This document shows, one piece after another, positions 10,410-20,827 of a stretch of DNA of 64,000 bases (position 1 is the first letter of the stretch; each line of letters starts with the position of its first letter). The notes under the pieces were generated by a model. It saw only the letters and a program-made list of their open reading frames with translations. It was not told the DNA's origin and made no database searches. This DNA comes from Gemmatimonadota bacterium (GTDB lineage Bacteria; Gemmatimonadota; Gemmatimonadetes; Longimicrobiales; Gaopeijiaceae): contig JAHEKN010000288.1 in NCBI GenBank assembly GCA_024638305.1, forward strand, positions 23,265-87,264, in the 5' to 3' direction. The translations under genes and the position numbers were made by a program.

Positions 10410-12878
10410 CTACATCCCCCGGTCGGGTTCGGCTTCGGCCGACGCCGTGGAGCGCGCCATACGGAACGCGTCGCTGGTCGCCACGCCGAGGATGAACGAG
10501 GACATACGGTAGCCATCCGCCTCCGCGCCACGAGCGATTGCCCGGACCGAAGGCTGATCGAAGTACTCCACCCTGCGTCCGATCGCGTACGCGAGCAGGT
10601 TCGCGGTGAAGTTGCGCACGAGTGGGATGGGACGCTTGAGCAACACCTGCGTGAGCTCGCCGGGGGTGGCCACGGACGTCCCGTCGTAGAAGGTCCCTCT
10701 GGTGTCGAGCGCGACACCGTTCTCGCGAATCCGCCAGCGGCCCGTCACGTCGAAGTTGTCGAGTGCGAGGCCGATGGGGTCCATGAATCGATGGCAGGAG
10801 TTGCAGGTCGGGTTGGCCCGGTGATGCTCGAGGCGCTCGCGTGTCGTCAGCCTGCGCCCAGCCGACGCACTCTCCGTGTCATCGAACGCCGGCACGTTGG
10901 GCGGCGGCGGCGGCGGTGGCGTTCCCATGAGCACCTCCATGACCCATTTGCCACGCAGCACGGGAGACGTGCGGGCCGACATGGATGTCAGGAGGAGGAC
11001 GCTGCCGTGGCCGAGCACGCCTCGCCGGGCGTTGTCGGGGTAGCGCACCCGTCGGAACTCGTCACCGCCCACGCCCCCGATCCCGTAGTGGTGTGCCAGC
11101 CTCTCGTTCAGGAACGTATAGTCCGCGTCGAAGAGCTCGAGCAGGCTCCGGTCCTCGCGGACCAGGAAGTCGAACAGCAGTTGGGTCTCGCGAACCAGGT
11201 CCGTGCCGAGCTGCCCCGTGAAGTCCGGATAGAGGTAGGGTTCGGGCCGAATGTGCTCGGCGTCCTGAAGACGCAGCCACTGCGAGGCGAATCGTATCGC
11301 TAGCGCTTCACTGCGCGGATCGGCCAACATGCGCCGCACCTGCGCTTCCAGCGCTCCCGGCTCCGATAGTCGACCCTGAGCGGCGAGGTCCAATAGCTCC
11401 TCGTCCGGTCCCGTCGCCCACAGGAAGAACGAGAGCCGTGTCGCGAGGTCGATGTCTGTGATCGGGTAGGTTCGATCGGTGGCGCCGTCCGGCGTCTCCT
11501 CCAATCGGAAGATGAACGAGGGATTGGCCAGAATCGCCTGGATCCCGGTCCGGATTCCGATCTCGAAGCCGCGCTCGGCCGCCGCACGATCGTAGAACGA
11601 CAAGGGCCCTTCCAGGTCCTCCGGCGACACCGGCCGGCGGTAGGCCTGCCGCGCCAGGCGGGAGAGGATGGACTCGGCACAGTCTCGCTCCTCCGCGGCC
11701 GAAGTGGGGCGACACGTGAATATCCTCTCACGGCTCGAGGTGGAGGACACGCCGGCGGGATCGAGCGGGCCGGTGACGATGAGGTCGCTCAGGTGCGGGA
11801 GCGCGGTGATCCCGTAGTTGGCCCACGCCTGCGAGTCTTCGCCGCCCACGAACGACCAGCCCGGTGGGCGGAGCCGGTCTTCGTAGGGACCCTCGATCTT
11901 CCGCACGAACGCGGCTGCGACCCGGTGGGCCCCGGCCCGCACGAAGACGGGCTCCGTCCGGAGCGGCACGCTGGAGCCACCATTGTGCTCCAGTCCGAGC
12001 ACTGCCGTGCCAACGCCGTCAATCGATATGTCGACGTCTTCGAACCCGGTGCCCCGCCCGAACAATGTCTCGATGGTGAAGATGTAATCGCCGTCGGCGG
12101 GGAAGTGGTGCGTGACCACCATCCCGCCACGCGTCCCGTAGGGCGTGCCCTCCACGTGGTCCCACGCATGCTGCGAGACCTCGATGGGATTGGTGTATTT
12201 CGCGGACTGCGGCCGGGCGGTGGCGTTCCCGACGGCCAGCCGGCTCACTTCCGTCGCCGCGCGCAGGTACGCCTCCAGGAGGGTGGTCGAAAGCCCCTGC
12301 GCCGCCGACATGTTGTCGAACGCCCCGAGATAGGTGTCGGGCGGTAGCCAGCGACCGGCATCGATCTCGAGTCCCAGCAGATCTTCGATCACGTGCTCGT
12401 ACTCGGCGCGATTGAGCCGCTGGAACCGGCGCGCCCCCGGGTCGGGATCTCGCGCGGCCGCGTCGTCGACCACGTGCTCGAGTGTCCGCACCAGCGTGAG
12501 CAGCGTGTCCGGGGACGGGCGCCGGTTCCCGGGTGGCGGCATCATGCCCGCCCGGAGCTTGAGGATCATCCGCTCGGCAGTCTCGGCTCGCTCGTGGGCT
12601 GATTCCACGGCAAATGTCTCGAGGGAGAGGTTGCCGCGGAGCTGCCGGTCGTTGTGGCAGCGCACGCAGTACTGTTGGACCACGGCGTCGAGCTCGGCAC
12701 GTGACGGCGTCCGGACTTCGGTCGTGTGCGCCAGACCGGTGAACGCCATTGAAGAGACGGCCGAGGTCGGGGCCGAAGACACCATGGGGGCCTCGGCCGG
12801 GCCCAGGCCGCTCGGGAGCTCCGGCACCAGGGTGACGCAGACGCCGAGCACCGCGGCGACGACGGCGGCTGTCTTCAT
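10410..12878 (-). CDS. DUF1592-type (PSD1/planctomycete-like) cytochrome c domain protein
   Basis: 822 residues with a signal peptide. A heme-binding CxxCH is at YCVRCHNDRQ (about residue 70-78). Then follow a DUF1587-like region (RLNRAEYEHVIEDLLGLEID), a beta-rich region that may bind carbohydrate (about 230-310), DUF1595 (LARQAYRRPVSPEDLEGPL), DUF1592 (ATRLSFFLWATGPDEELL), DUF1588 with a second CxxCH (CNSCHRFMDPIGLALDNFD) and a C-terminal DUF1585 (VRNFTANLLAYAIGRRVEY). Domain names are family recognition. A role in periplasmic oxidation or polymer degradation is often proposed but unproven. Confidence 0.88.
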   Translation of the reverse strand: MKTAAVVAAVLGVCVTLVPELPSGLGPAEAPMVSSAPTSAVSSMAFTGLAHTTEVRTPSRAELDAVVQQYCVRCHNDRQLRGNLSLETFAVESAHERAETAERMILKLRAGMMPPPGNRRPSPDTLLTLVRTLEHVVDDAAARDPDPGARRFQRLNRAEYEHVIEDLLGLEIDAGRWLPPDTYLGAFDNMSAAQGLSTTLLEAYLRAATEVSRLAVGNATARPQSAKYTNPIEVSQHAWDHVEGTPYGTRGGMVVTHHFPADGDYIFTIETLFGRGTGFEDVDISIDGVGTAVLGLEHNGGSSVPLRTEPVFVRAGAHRVAAAFVRKIEGPYEDRLRPPGWSFVGGEDSQAWANYGITALPHLSDLIVTGPLDPAGVSSTSSRERIFTCRPTSAAEERDCAESILSRLARQAYRRPVSPEDLEGPLSFYDRAAAERGFEIGIRTGIQAILANPSFIFRLEETPDGATDRTYPITDIDLATRLSFFLWATGPDEELLDLAAQGRLSEPGALEAQVRRMLADPRSEALAIRFASQWLRLQDAEHIRPEPYLYPDFTGQLGTDLVRETQLLFDFLVREDRSLLELFDADYTFLNERLAHHYGIGGVGGDEFRRVRYPDNARRGVLGHGSVLLLTSMSARTSPVLRGKWVMEVLMGTPPPPPPPNVPAFDDTESASAGRRLTTRERLEHHRANPTCNSCHRFMDPIGLALDNFDVTGRWRIRENGVALDTRGTFYDGTSVATPGELTQVLLKRPIPLVRNFTANLLAYAIGRRVEYFDQPSVRAIARGAEADGYRMSSFILGVATSDAFRMARSTASAEAEPDRGM

Positions 12879-12900
12879 CTGCCATCCTTCGGAAGGTCCC

Positions 12901-12918
12901 GGGCTGCACGCGCAGCCC
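12901..12918. other. Perfect 7-bp hairpin upstream of the DUF1592 gene
   Basis: Arms GGGCTGC and GCAGCCC enclose a 4-base loop. It starts 22 bp upstream of the DUF1592 start codon and would sit in the 5' leader or promoter of the three-gene unit. Seen directly; function unknown. Confidence 0.5.
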
Positions 12919-13085
12919 GCTTCACGATACTCCGGGGATGATCGTCCGGCTCGACGGGGGAATCTACGGGCGGGCCGCCGGAGCGGCCAACGTGAGCATC
13001 TGACGGTCGTTCACCCGACGGCCCGGGCCGCGCGGCCCCCCTCCGCACATCACCCCCCGGGGGAACGCCGGCACAGACGGGCGTT

Positions 13086-13129
13086 GCGGCCCCATCGGGC
13101 CCCGATTGGGCCCCGATTGGGCCCCGATC
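13086..13129 (+). repeat. Four 11-bp direct repeats upstream of the rRNA promoter
   Basis: Four consecutive 11-bp units, of consensus GGGCCCCGATT, start at 13086 (degenerate), 13097, 13108 and 13119. The period is close to one helical turn and the block ends 11 bp before the -35 element. A related AATCGGGCCGT recurs at about 13150 inside the promoter spacer. This geometry suggests stacked protein-binding sites; the binding protein is unknown. Confidence 0.7.
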
Positions 13130-13140
13130 GGGCCGACCCG

Positions 13141-13169
13141 TTGACCTCCAATCGGGCCGTACCTATCTT
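13141..13169 (+). promoter_or_regulatory. Sigma-70-type promoter of the 23S-5S operon
   Basis: The -35 hexamer is TTGACC (13141-13146), then a 17-bp spacer, then -10 TATCTT (13164-13169). Predicted start of transcription is near 13176, giving a leader of about 215 bases before the 23S. It is the only strong sigma-70-type match seen in the 515-bp gap between the DUF1592 gene and the 23S. Confidence 0.7.
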
Positions 13170-13224
13170 GTAAAGCTTCCCTTCTTCGGAACCCCTCGCG
13201 GGGCGTCCTGTGTGGGGAAGCGAC

Positions 13225-13238
13225 GCTGTTTGAAAACC
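13225..13238 (+). promoter_or_regulatory. boxA-like antitermination element in the rRNA leader
   Basis: GCTGTTTGAAAACC in the 23S leader resembles the boxA core (xTxTTTGAAAACx) used by Nus-dependent antitermination of rRNA operons in many bacteria. It lies about 50 bases after the predicted transcription start. Assigned by similarity only. Confidence 0.4.
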
Positions 13239-13392
13239 AGGGTTTTGAGGGATTTGGGAGCATCTTGGGCGCCTCGACAGAGGTGCCTGGCGAACGGTGA
13301 TACCAGTGGAGACTCCGGGGGAAGATCCCGTCCGATCCCACGCTTCGGCGTGAGGAGAGGCCGGCGACCGGACCCCGAAAGGGAGTCGTGCT

Positions 13393-16369
<2,977 letters not shown>

Positions 16370-16685
16370 GCACGCTCTCTCCCACTGGGATGTCTTCCAG
16401 GGAAGAGCGGCACACCAACGAGAAGTATCCGATCCCGCGCAGAGTCGCGCGGCGATCGAAGACGAGACTCGAGCCAGACACCTTCGAGGTGCCCAGCTCC
16501 CAACCCTCAAGACCCGGGTGTTTCTCCATGTCAAAGTGGAGTGACACCATGACCGGTGATTCTTAGCGTGGAGGCCAGAGTAGGCGCGCGACGAGCACGA
16601 GTGACGAGTAGCGAGATGCTACTCGGAGCGAGTGCTAGGAGCGCAACGCACTCCGGCGCCACGATCTGAATCGCTGCCAAGAATT
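16370..16685 (+). other. Long 23S-5S internal spacer
   Basis: 316 bases between 23S and 5S. No tRNA could be folded by eye and no convincing gene was seen. It holds a perfect 8-bp stem (CGAGTAGC / GCTACTCG, 16605-16625, loop GAGAT), a second GAGTGC/GCACTC pairing just after it, and CCACTGG (16382-16388). The last is complementary to CCAGTGG (13303-13309) in the leader and could form a processing stem. Confidence 0.6.
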
Positions 16686-16801
16686 GCTGGTGGCCATAGC
16701 GTGGGGGATACACCCGTTCCCATCTCGAACACGGTAGTTAAGCCCCACAGCGCGGATGGTACTGCCGGGGAGATCCGGTGGGAGAGTACGACGCCGCCAG
16801 C
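16686..16801 (+). rRNA. rrf: 5S ribosomal RNA
   Basis: About 116 bases. The 5' end GCTGGTGGC pairs with the 3' end GCCGCCAGC, forming helix I with one wobble. Conserved internal blocks are present: CCCGTTCCCATCTCGAACACGG, split over loops B and C, and the GGGAGAGTA loop-E/helix IV segment. It follows the 23S after a long spacer and is followed by a terminator hairpin. Confidence 0.95.
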
Positions 16802-16810
16802 GCAATACTG

Positions 16811-16845
16811 AACGCCCTCCGAGACGATCGGTCTCGGGGGGCGTT
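16811..16845. terminator. Terminator hairpin after the 5S gene
   Basis: A 15-bp stem (arms 16811-16825 and 16831-16845, one wobble pair) with a 5-base loop, starting 9 bases after the 5S. There is no long U run after it, only TCTGCAT. It may act in both directions, since cdd ends 59 bp further on the opposite strand. Confidence 0.75.
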
Positions 16846-16903
16846 CTGCATATGGTTCAAGGAGCGTCTGGGGCGCGGGTCGTCCCGGGATAGGGTCCGC
16901 GCG

Positions 16904-17815
16904 TCAGGCCTCCTGAGCCGTGTGCACCTCCAGATCCACCCCCGGCGCCACGCTCTGGAGCACCGTCGCCGACCCGTCCCGTTGGCTCACCCTCCCCGCG
17001 ACCTCGACGAGCACGGCACGCCGGATACGGAGACCCCTGCCGGGGGAGGCGGCGAGCGCAGCGCCTGCGAGGGCTCCGCTCAAGGGAGCGAGACTGGGGT
17101 TGTAGGCGGCGCTTTCGGCATAAAGACCCGGAAACTGCCTTCCGTCGGACGTCTCCACGGCCGCGCCGGCCAACGCCCCCGTATAGGGGGCGTGGCTCCG
17201 CGATGCCGCCTCCAGAGCCACCCGCACAAGAGAGTCGGTAACGGCTTCGACCAGGCCGAGAGGCCTCGGACTCCCCGACATCAGGGTCGCGGCGCGGCCC
17301 AGATCCGCGGGCCCGAAGGCGTGCGGGATCAGCTCCGTGAGCGGCATGTTCGCCCATGGCCGGTCGGCAGAACGCCGAGACGGGATGGTGAGGCTCGAAG
17401 CGGTGGGGAGCTCCAGAAGGAACTGTCGACAGTGGCCGCAGGGAGGGGCGGACACGGCCACATGGGTCACGGCCGGTTCTCCGTTCCGCCAGGCGTTGTG
17501 CACGGCACTCTGTTCGGCGTGGACCGAGAAGCCGAGGCTCTGCCCGGGAAACTCCAGATTGGCTCCCAGATAGAGTGCGCAGCTCCGGGCCCCGGAGGCG
17601 AGGGAGTAGGCGACCGCTCCGACCGAGAAGTCGGATATCGGTGCGATGGCGAGCCGCTCGGCGTGGGGCAGTGCCCGCAGGGCGAGCTCGTGCGCGTCGA
17701 CCCCGAGTTCGTCGAGCAGATCCGATACGGTGTCGGCCGCTAGAAATCCCGCGCCCGACGCGATCGCGTGCAGGAGTGGGTCGGGGGAGTCGGGAGGTGC
17801 CGGATCGGGGGACAC
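16904..17815 (-). CDS. cdd: Cytidine deaminase, two-domain (E. coli-type)
   Basis: Hydrolytic deamination of (deoxy)cytidine to (deoxy)uridine in pyrimidine salvage. 303 residues, matching the long homodimeric class. The N-terminal catalytic domain has zinc ligand H99 and catalytic E101 in HAEQSAVHNA, and C126/C129 in PPCGHC. The C-terminal half repeats the fold without catalytic residues (YAESAAYNPSLAPLSGAL), as in E. coli Cdd. It ends 59 bp from the 5S terminator and is transcribed toward it. A pyrimidine phosphorylase (26856) is the other salvage gene in the window. Confidence 0.93.
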   Translation of the reverse strand: MSPDPAPPDSPDPLLHAIASGAGFLAADTVSDLLDELGVDAHELALRALPHAERLAIAPISDFSVGAVAYSLASGARSCALYLGANLEFPGQSLGFSVHAEQSAVHNAWRNGEPAVTHVAVSAPPCGHCRQFLLELPTASSLTIPSRRSADRPWANMPLTELIPHAFGPADLGRAATLMSGSPRPLGLVEAVTDSLVRVALEAASRSHAPYTGALAGAAVETSDGRQFPGLYAESAAYNPSLAPLSGALAGAALAASPGRGLRIRRAVLVEVAGRVSQRDGSATVLQSVAPGVDLEVHTAQEA

Positions 17816-17845
17816 GACGTTCCTGTTCGGTGCGGTGATTCAAGA

Positions 17846-17879
17846 GTCGGGGCACTAGTCGGGGCACTATAGGGGCACT
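17846..17879. repeat. Triple GGGGCACT direct repeat between cdd and arsM
   Basis: GTCGGGGCACT occurs at 17846 and 17858, and GGGGCACT again at 17872, with 11-12 bp between copies. The block lies 31-64 bp upstream of the cdd start, where a regulator could bind on one face of the helix. Function unknown. Confidence 0.55.
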
Positions 17880-18003
17880 CGAGGCGGCCGGCGAATCGGG
17901 GCGCAGGTCGGAGCGGCGGGGTCCCGCGCCAGGCCGGAACCGTTTCCGGGAGCGGTGGCTTAGAGTACCGTAGACGCTTACGGATACCGCATTGGGAGTA
18001 TGG

Positions 18004-19110
18004 ATGAACCCGATTCTCGCCGTCCCTCGTCCCGGGACTTCGGACCCCGACGCCATTCGCGCCTGGGTACGCGACTACTACGGTCGTGTGCTGACCCACA
18101 CGACGGATCTGAAGACCAACGCCTGCTGCGCCAGCGCCGCGCCTCCGGGCTGGCTCGTCGAGCTCATGGCCAACGTGCACGTCGACGTGCACGAGCGCTT
18201 CTACGGATGCGGCTATCCCATCCCGGACGCGATCCACGACGCCACCGTCGTCGACCTCGGATGCGGATCGGGGCGCGACGTCTACGTCCTGAGTCAGATG
18301 GTGGGTCAGGACGGCGTGGTCCACGGGATCGACATGACTGCCGCTCAGCTCGACGTGGCGCGAGCCACGGAGGATTGGCACCGACGTCGCTTCGGGTATC
18401 CGGAGTCGAACGTTCGCTTCCACCGGGGCTACATCGAGGATTTGGCATCCCTCGACATCGCAGACGGATCGGTCGACGTCGTGGTGTCCAACTGCGTCGT
18501 CAACCTGAGTCCCCTCAAGGACGTGGTGCTCTCCGAGGTCCACAGGGTGCTCCGGCCGGGCGGCGAGTTCTACCTCGCAGACGTGTTCGTCGATCGGCGA
18601 TTGCCGGAGGAACTGGCCTTCGATCCCGTGCTTCACTCGGAGTGCCTTGGGGGCGCGATGTATCGCTCCGACTTCGAGACCCTGGCGGCGCGGGCGGGGT
18701 TCGGGGATCCGAGGACCACGACGGAAGCTCCCATAGCCATCGAGAACGAAGAGATCGAGCGAAAGATCGGCGCCGCGCGATTCACGTCGGTGACGTACCG
18801 GCTGCTCAAGCTCGACGACCTGGACGCGCAGTGCGAGGACTACGGCCAGGTCGCCACCTACCGCGGCGGCATCCCGAATCGAGACTCCGTGTTCTGGCTG
18901 GACGATCATCACGCGTTCGAGCTCGGTCGCGCCGAGCGGATCTGCGGCAACACCGCGAGGATGCTGACGGACACCCGGTTCGGTCCGTTCTTCGACGTCG
19001 CGGAGCGGGGAGCCCACTTCGGCGTTTTCCCTTGCGGCCCGACCATGGCCGCCGCCGCGTACGGTGAGACCCGCGACGGCGAGGTATGCGGACCGGCCGG
19101 CTGCTGCTGA
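18004..19110 (+). CDS. arsM: Arsenite S-adenosylmethionine methyltransferase
   Basis: Methylates As(III) to volatile or less toxic methylated forms using SAM. 368 residues from the ATG at 18004, with GGGAG about 5 bases upstream. The SAM motif is VVDLGCGSGRD (82-92). Four cysteines match those conserved in ArsM: C42 (or C41), C69 (FYGCGYPIP), C164 (VVSNCVVNL) and C214 (HSECLGGA). The protein ends with a Gly-Pro-Ala-Gly-Cys-Cys tail. No arsR, arsB or arsC lies nearby, so it looks like an orphan detoxification gene. It is divergent from cdd across 188 bp containing GGGGCACT repeats and two small hairpins. Confidence 0.93.
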   Translation: MNPILAVPRPGTSDPDAIRAWVRDYYGRVLTHTTDLKTNACCASAAPPGWLVELMANVHVDVHERFYGCGYPIPDAIHDATVVDLGCGSGRDVYVLSQMVGQDGVVHGIDMTAAQLDVARATEDWHRRRFGYPESNVRFHRGYIEDLASLDIADGSVDVVVSNCVVNLSPLKDVVLSEVHRVLRPGGEFYLADVFVDRRLPEELAFDPVLHSECLGGAMYRSDFETLAARAGFGDPRTTTEAPIAIENEEIERKIGAARFTSVTYRLLKLDDLDAQCEDYGQVATYRGGIPNRDSVFWLDDHHAFELGRAERICGNTARMLTDTRFGPFFDVAERGAHFGVFPCGPTMAAAAYGETRDGEVCGPAGCC

Positions 19111-19272
19111 TCTGAGGTCGGGCCGGGGCGTCGCCGGGCGGACGGAGCTGGGCGCGGCGGAGCCGGGCGCGGCTGGGGGCGGCGGAGGGCTCCCGTTTGC
19201 TACGGAGCCCCTGTGCCGCCACACTAGCGCGCCCAAGAGATCCACGGTGACGCAGTCAACACTGGCCGACCC

Positions 19273-19731
19273 ATGGCGATCCACGACCTCGCTCCCGACG
19301 CGCGCATGCCACCTGAGCCTCCCTCGCTGCTGACTGTGGTATCGAGCCTGATCGAGAGGCTCGAGTCGGGGTCCCTGACGGCTGGCTACCAGGTGTCGAT
19401 CCGCAGGGGCTCGGCACAGGGCACGGTGGCGGTGGTCCCGAGCCCCGAAGACTCGGTGGTCCCACTGCTCGTGGTGACCCTGGAGATCATGCGGACGCCG
19501 ATAGAAGCGCGCGATCAGTTTCTTACCCGGCTCCTAGAGCTCAATGGATCACTGATGGGACGGGCCAGCTTTTCCATCACCCCGGACGGCGTGGTCCACC
19601 TGCAGGCCGGCAGACCGATCGAAGACCTGGATGCCGGCGAGCTGATCGACCTGATCGTGTGGACTTCGGACCAGGCGGACCGACTCGACGATCTGTTGCT
19701 CGAGGAGTTCGGGCGGGAGCACGACATCTGA
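19273..19731 (+). CDS. YbjN-like domain protein
   Basis: 152 residues, no signal peptide. The pattern LLELNGSLMGRASFSITPDG followed by VHLQAGRPIEDLDAGELIDL matches the YbjN/CesT-like chaperone fold. No enzymatic residues are evident. Its stop codon shares one base with the start of the DUF4956 gene, so the two are probably made together. The YbjN fold is known as a sensory or chaperone-like module; its partner here may be the membrane protein that follows. Confidence 0.7.
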   Translation: MAIHDLAPDARMPPEPPSLLTVVSSLIERLESGSLTAGYQVSIRRGSAQGTVAVVPSPEDSVVPLLVVTLEIMRTPIEARDQFLTRLLELNGSLMGRASFSITPDGVVHLQAGRPIEDLDAGELIDLIVWTSDQADRLDDLLLEEFGREHDI

Positions 19732-20801
19732 TGACGGACCGTCGCGTCGGGGCTTCGAGGCTGCGGGCGGGGACCGCGCGCTCGCTCCTCTTCATCGCCC
19801 TCTATTACGTGCTCGTCACGCTCGTCGTGCTCTTCTTCTGGCCGCGCTCCGAATTGCTGCGAGCTGCGTTCTCATTCGAGCGCTTCGAGAGTCTCGACCC
19901 GTTCTCAGGAGAGATCACCGAGACGTTCGCCGATCCCGGCATCGGCCTTCCGGCCGTGGAGGGCTCCGGGGTCTGGATCGCGATGATCTCCGTGGTGGGC
20001 GTGCTCCTGATCATGATTCCGGTCGCCTGGTCCTACATCGTGATCAAGCGCCGTGGGGATTACGACCAGTCGATCGTGCACACCCTCATCATCCTGCCGA
20101 TCGCGATCGCCGGGATCGTGCTCATCGTCCAGAACAGCCTGGCTCTGGCGTTCAGCCTCGCCGGCATCGTGGCCGGAGTGCGGTTCCGAACCACTCTCGC
20201 GGACGTGAAGGACGGTGTATACGTCTTCCTCGCGATCGGCGTGGGGCTCGCGTGCGGGGTGCAGGCCGTGGGGGTCGCGGCCATCGTCTCGGTGTTCTTC
20301 AACCTCGTGAACCTGTTTCTCTGGAGCACGGATTTCGGCAACATCTACTCGGATCAGGGCAGTCGCACGGGCGCGTTGGCGCTCGGGGACGTGCTCGCCG
20401 GACCGGGCTCGGCGCGGACGGCGCTCTCGATCGGGGACCGACGGCTGCTCGAGGCGCTGACGCCGACCGATTTGAAGGAAGTCGCGGAGCGCATGGCCCG
20501 GCTCGGTCAGCATCTCGACTCCGAGGTGGACACGCCCAAGGAGAAGAAGTCTTTCCTCCTGCTGATTGTCCACACGGACCAGGCGGGCGAGGCGCAGCAA
20601 GCCGTCGAAGTGGAGCTGGCGGACATGGCGGCGCGCTGGCGACTGGCGGAGATCCTCCCGGGCGAGGGTCAAACCTCCATCCTGGAGTACCTGGTCCGCC
20701 TCCGCGACGGGTACCTGTCGGGCGACCTTCTCGAGGCGGTTCGGCGTGCCGGCGGAGACCGTGTGCTCGCGGCCGAGATCCGCTCGATCATGGCCAAGTA
20801 G
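19731..20801 (+). CDS. DUF4956 family membrane protein
   Basis: 356 residues from the ATG that overlaps the previous stop. About four to six transmembrane helices lie in the first 205 residues (14-34, 78-102 and paired helices between 110 and 205). The family motif GVRFRTTLADVKDGVYVFLAIG is clear. The C-terminal 150 residues are soluble, probably cytoplasmic, with an ACT-like alternation of strands and helices. DUF4956 proteins are often encoded near CotH and VTC (polyphosphate polymerase-like) genes. A CotH-like gene is 1.8 kb downstream, but no VTC gene is in this window. Confidence 0.8.
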   Translation: MTDRRVGASRLRAGTARSLLFIALYYVLVTLVVLFFWPRSELLRAAFSFERFESLDPFSGEITETFADPGIGLPAVEGSGVWIAMISVVGVLLIMIPVAWSYIVIKRRGDYDQSIVHTLIILPIAIAGIVLIVQNSLALAFSLAGIVAGVRFRTTLADVKDGVYVFLAIGVGLACGVQAVGVAAIVSVFFNLVNLFLWSTDFGNIYSDQGSRTGALALGDVLAGPGSARTALSIGDRRLLEALTPTDLKEVAERMARLGQHLDSEVDTPKEKKSFLLLIVHTDQAGEAQQAVEVELADMAARWRLAEILPGEGQTSILEYLVRLRDGYLSGDLLEAVRRAGGDRVLAAEIRSIMAK

Positions 20802-20827
20802 GTCGGGATCGCCGAGCCGCCCCCCTC

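Noticed and set aside
12879..13392. 16S rRNA or tRNA-Ile/Ala upstream of the 23S
   Set aside because: Only about 515 bp, with no 16S 3'-end sequence (anti-SD CCTCC context) or tRNA; it holds the promoter and leader.
16370..16685. tRNA in the 23S-5S spacer
   Set aside because: No cloverleaf with T-loop GTTCxA and a 7-bp acceptor stem could be found.
16857..19284. Minus-strand open frames of 399 and 514 codons over cdd and arsM
   Set aside because: One is a different frame over cdd and the other is antisense to arsM; both real genes have complete catalytic motifs.
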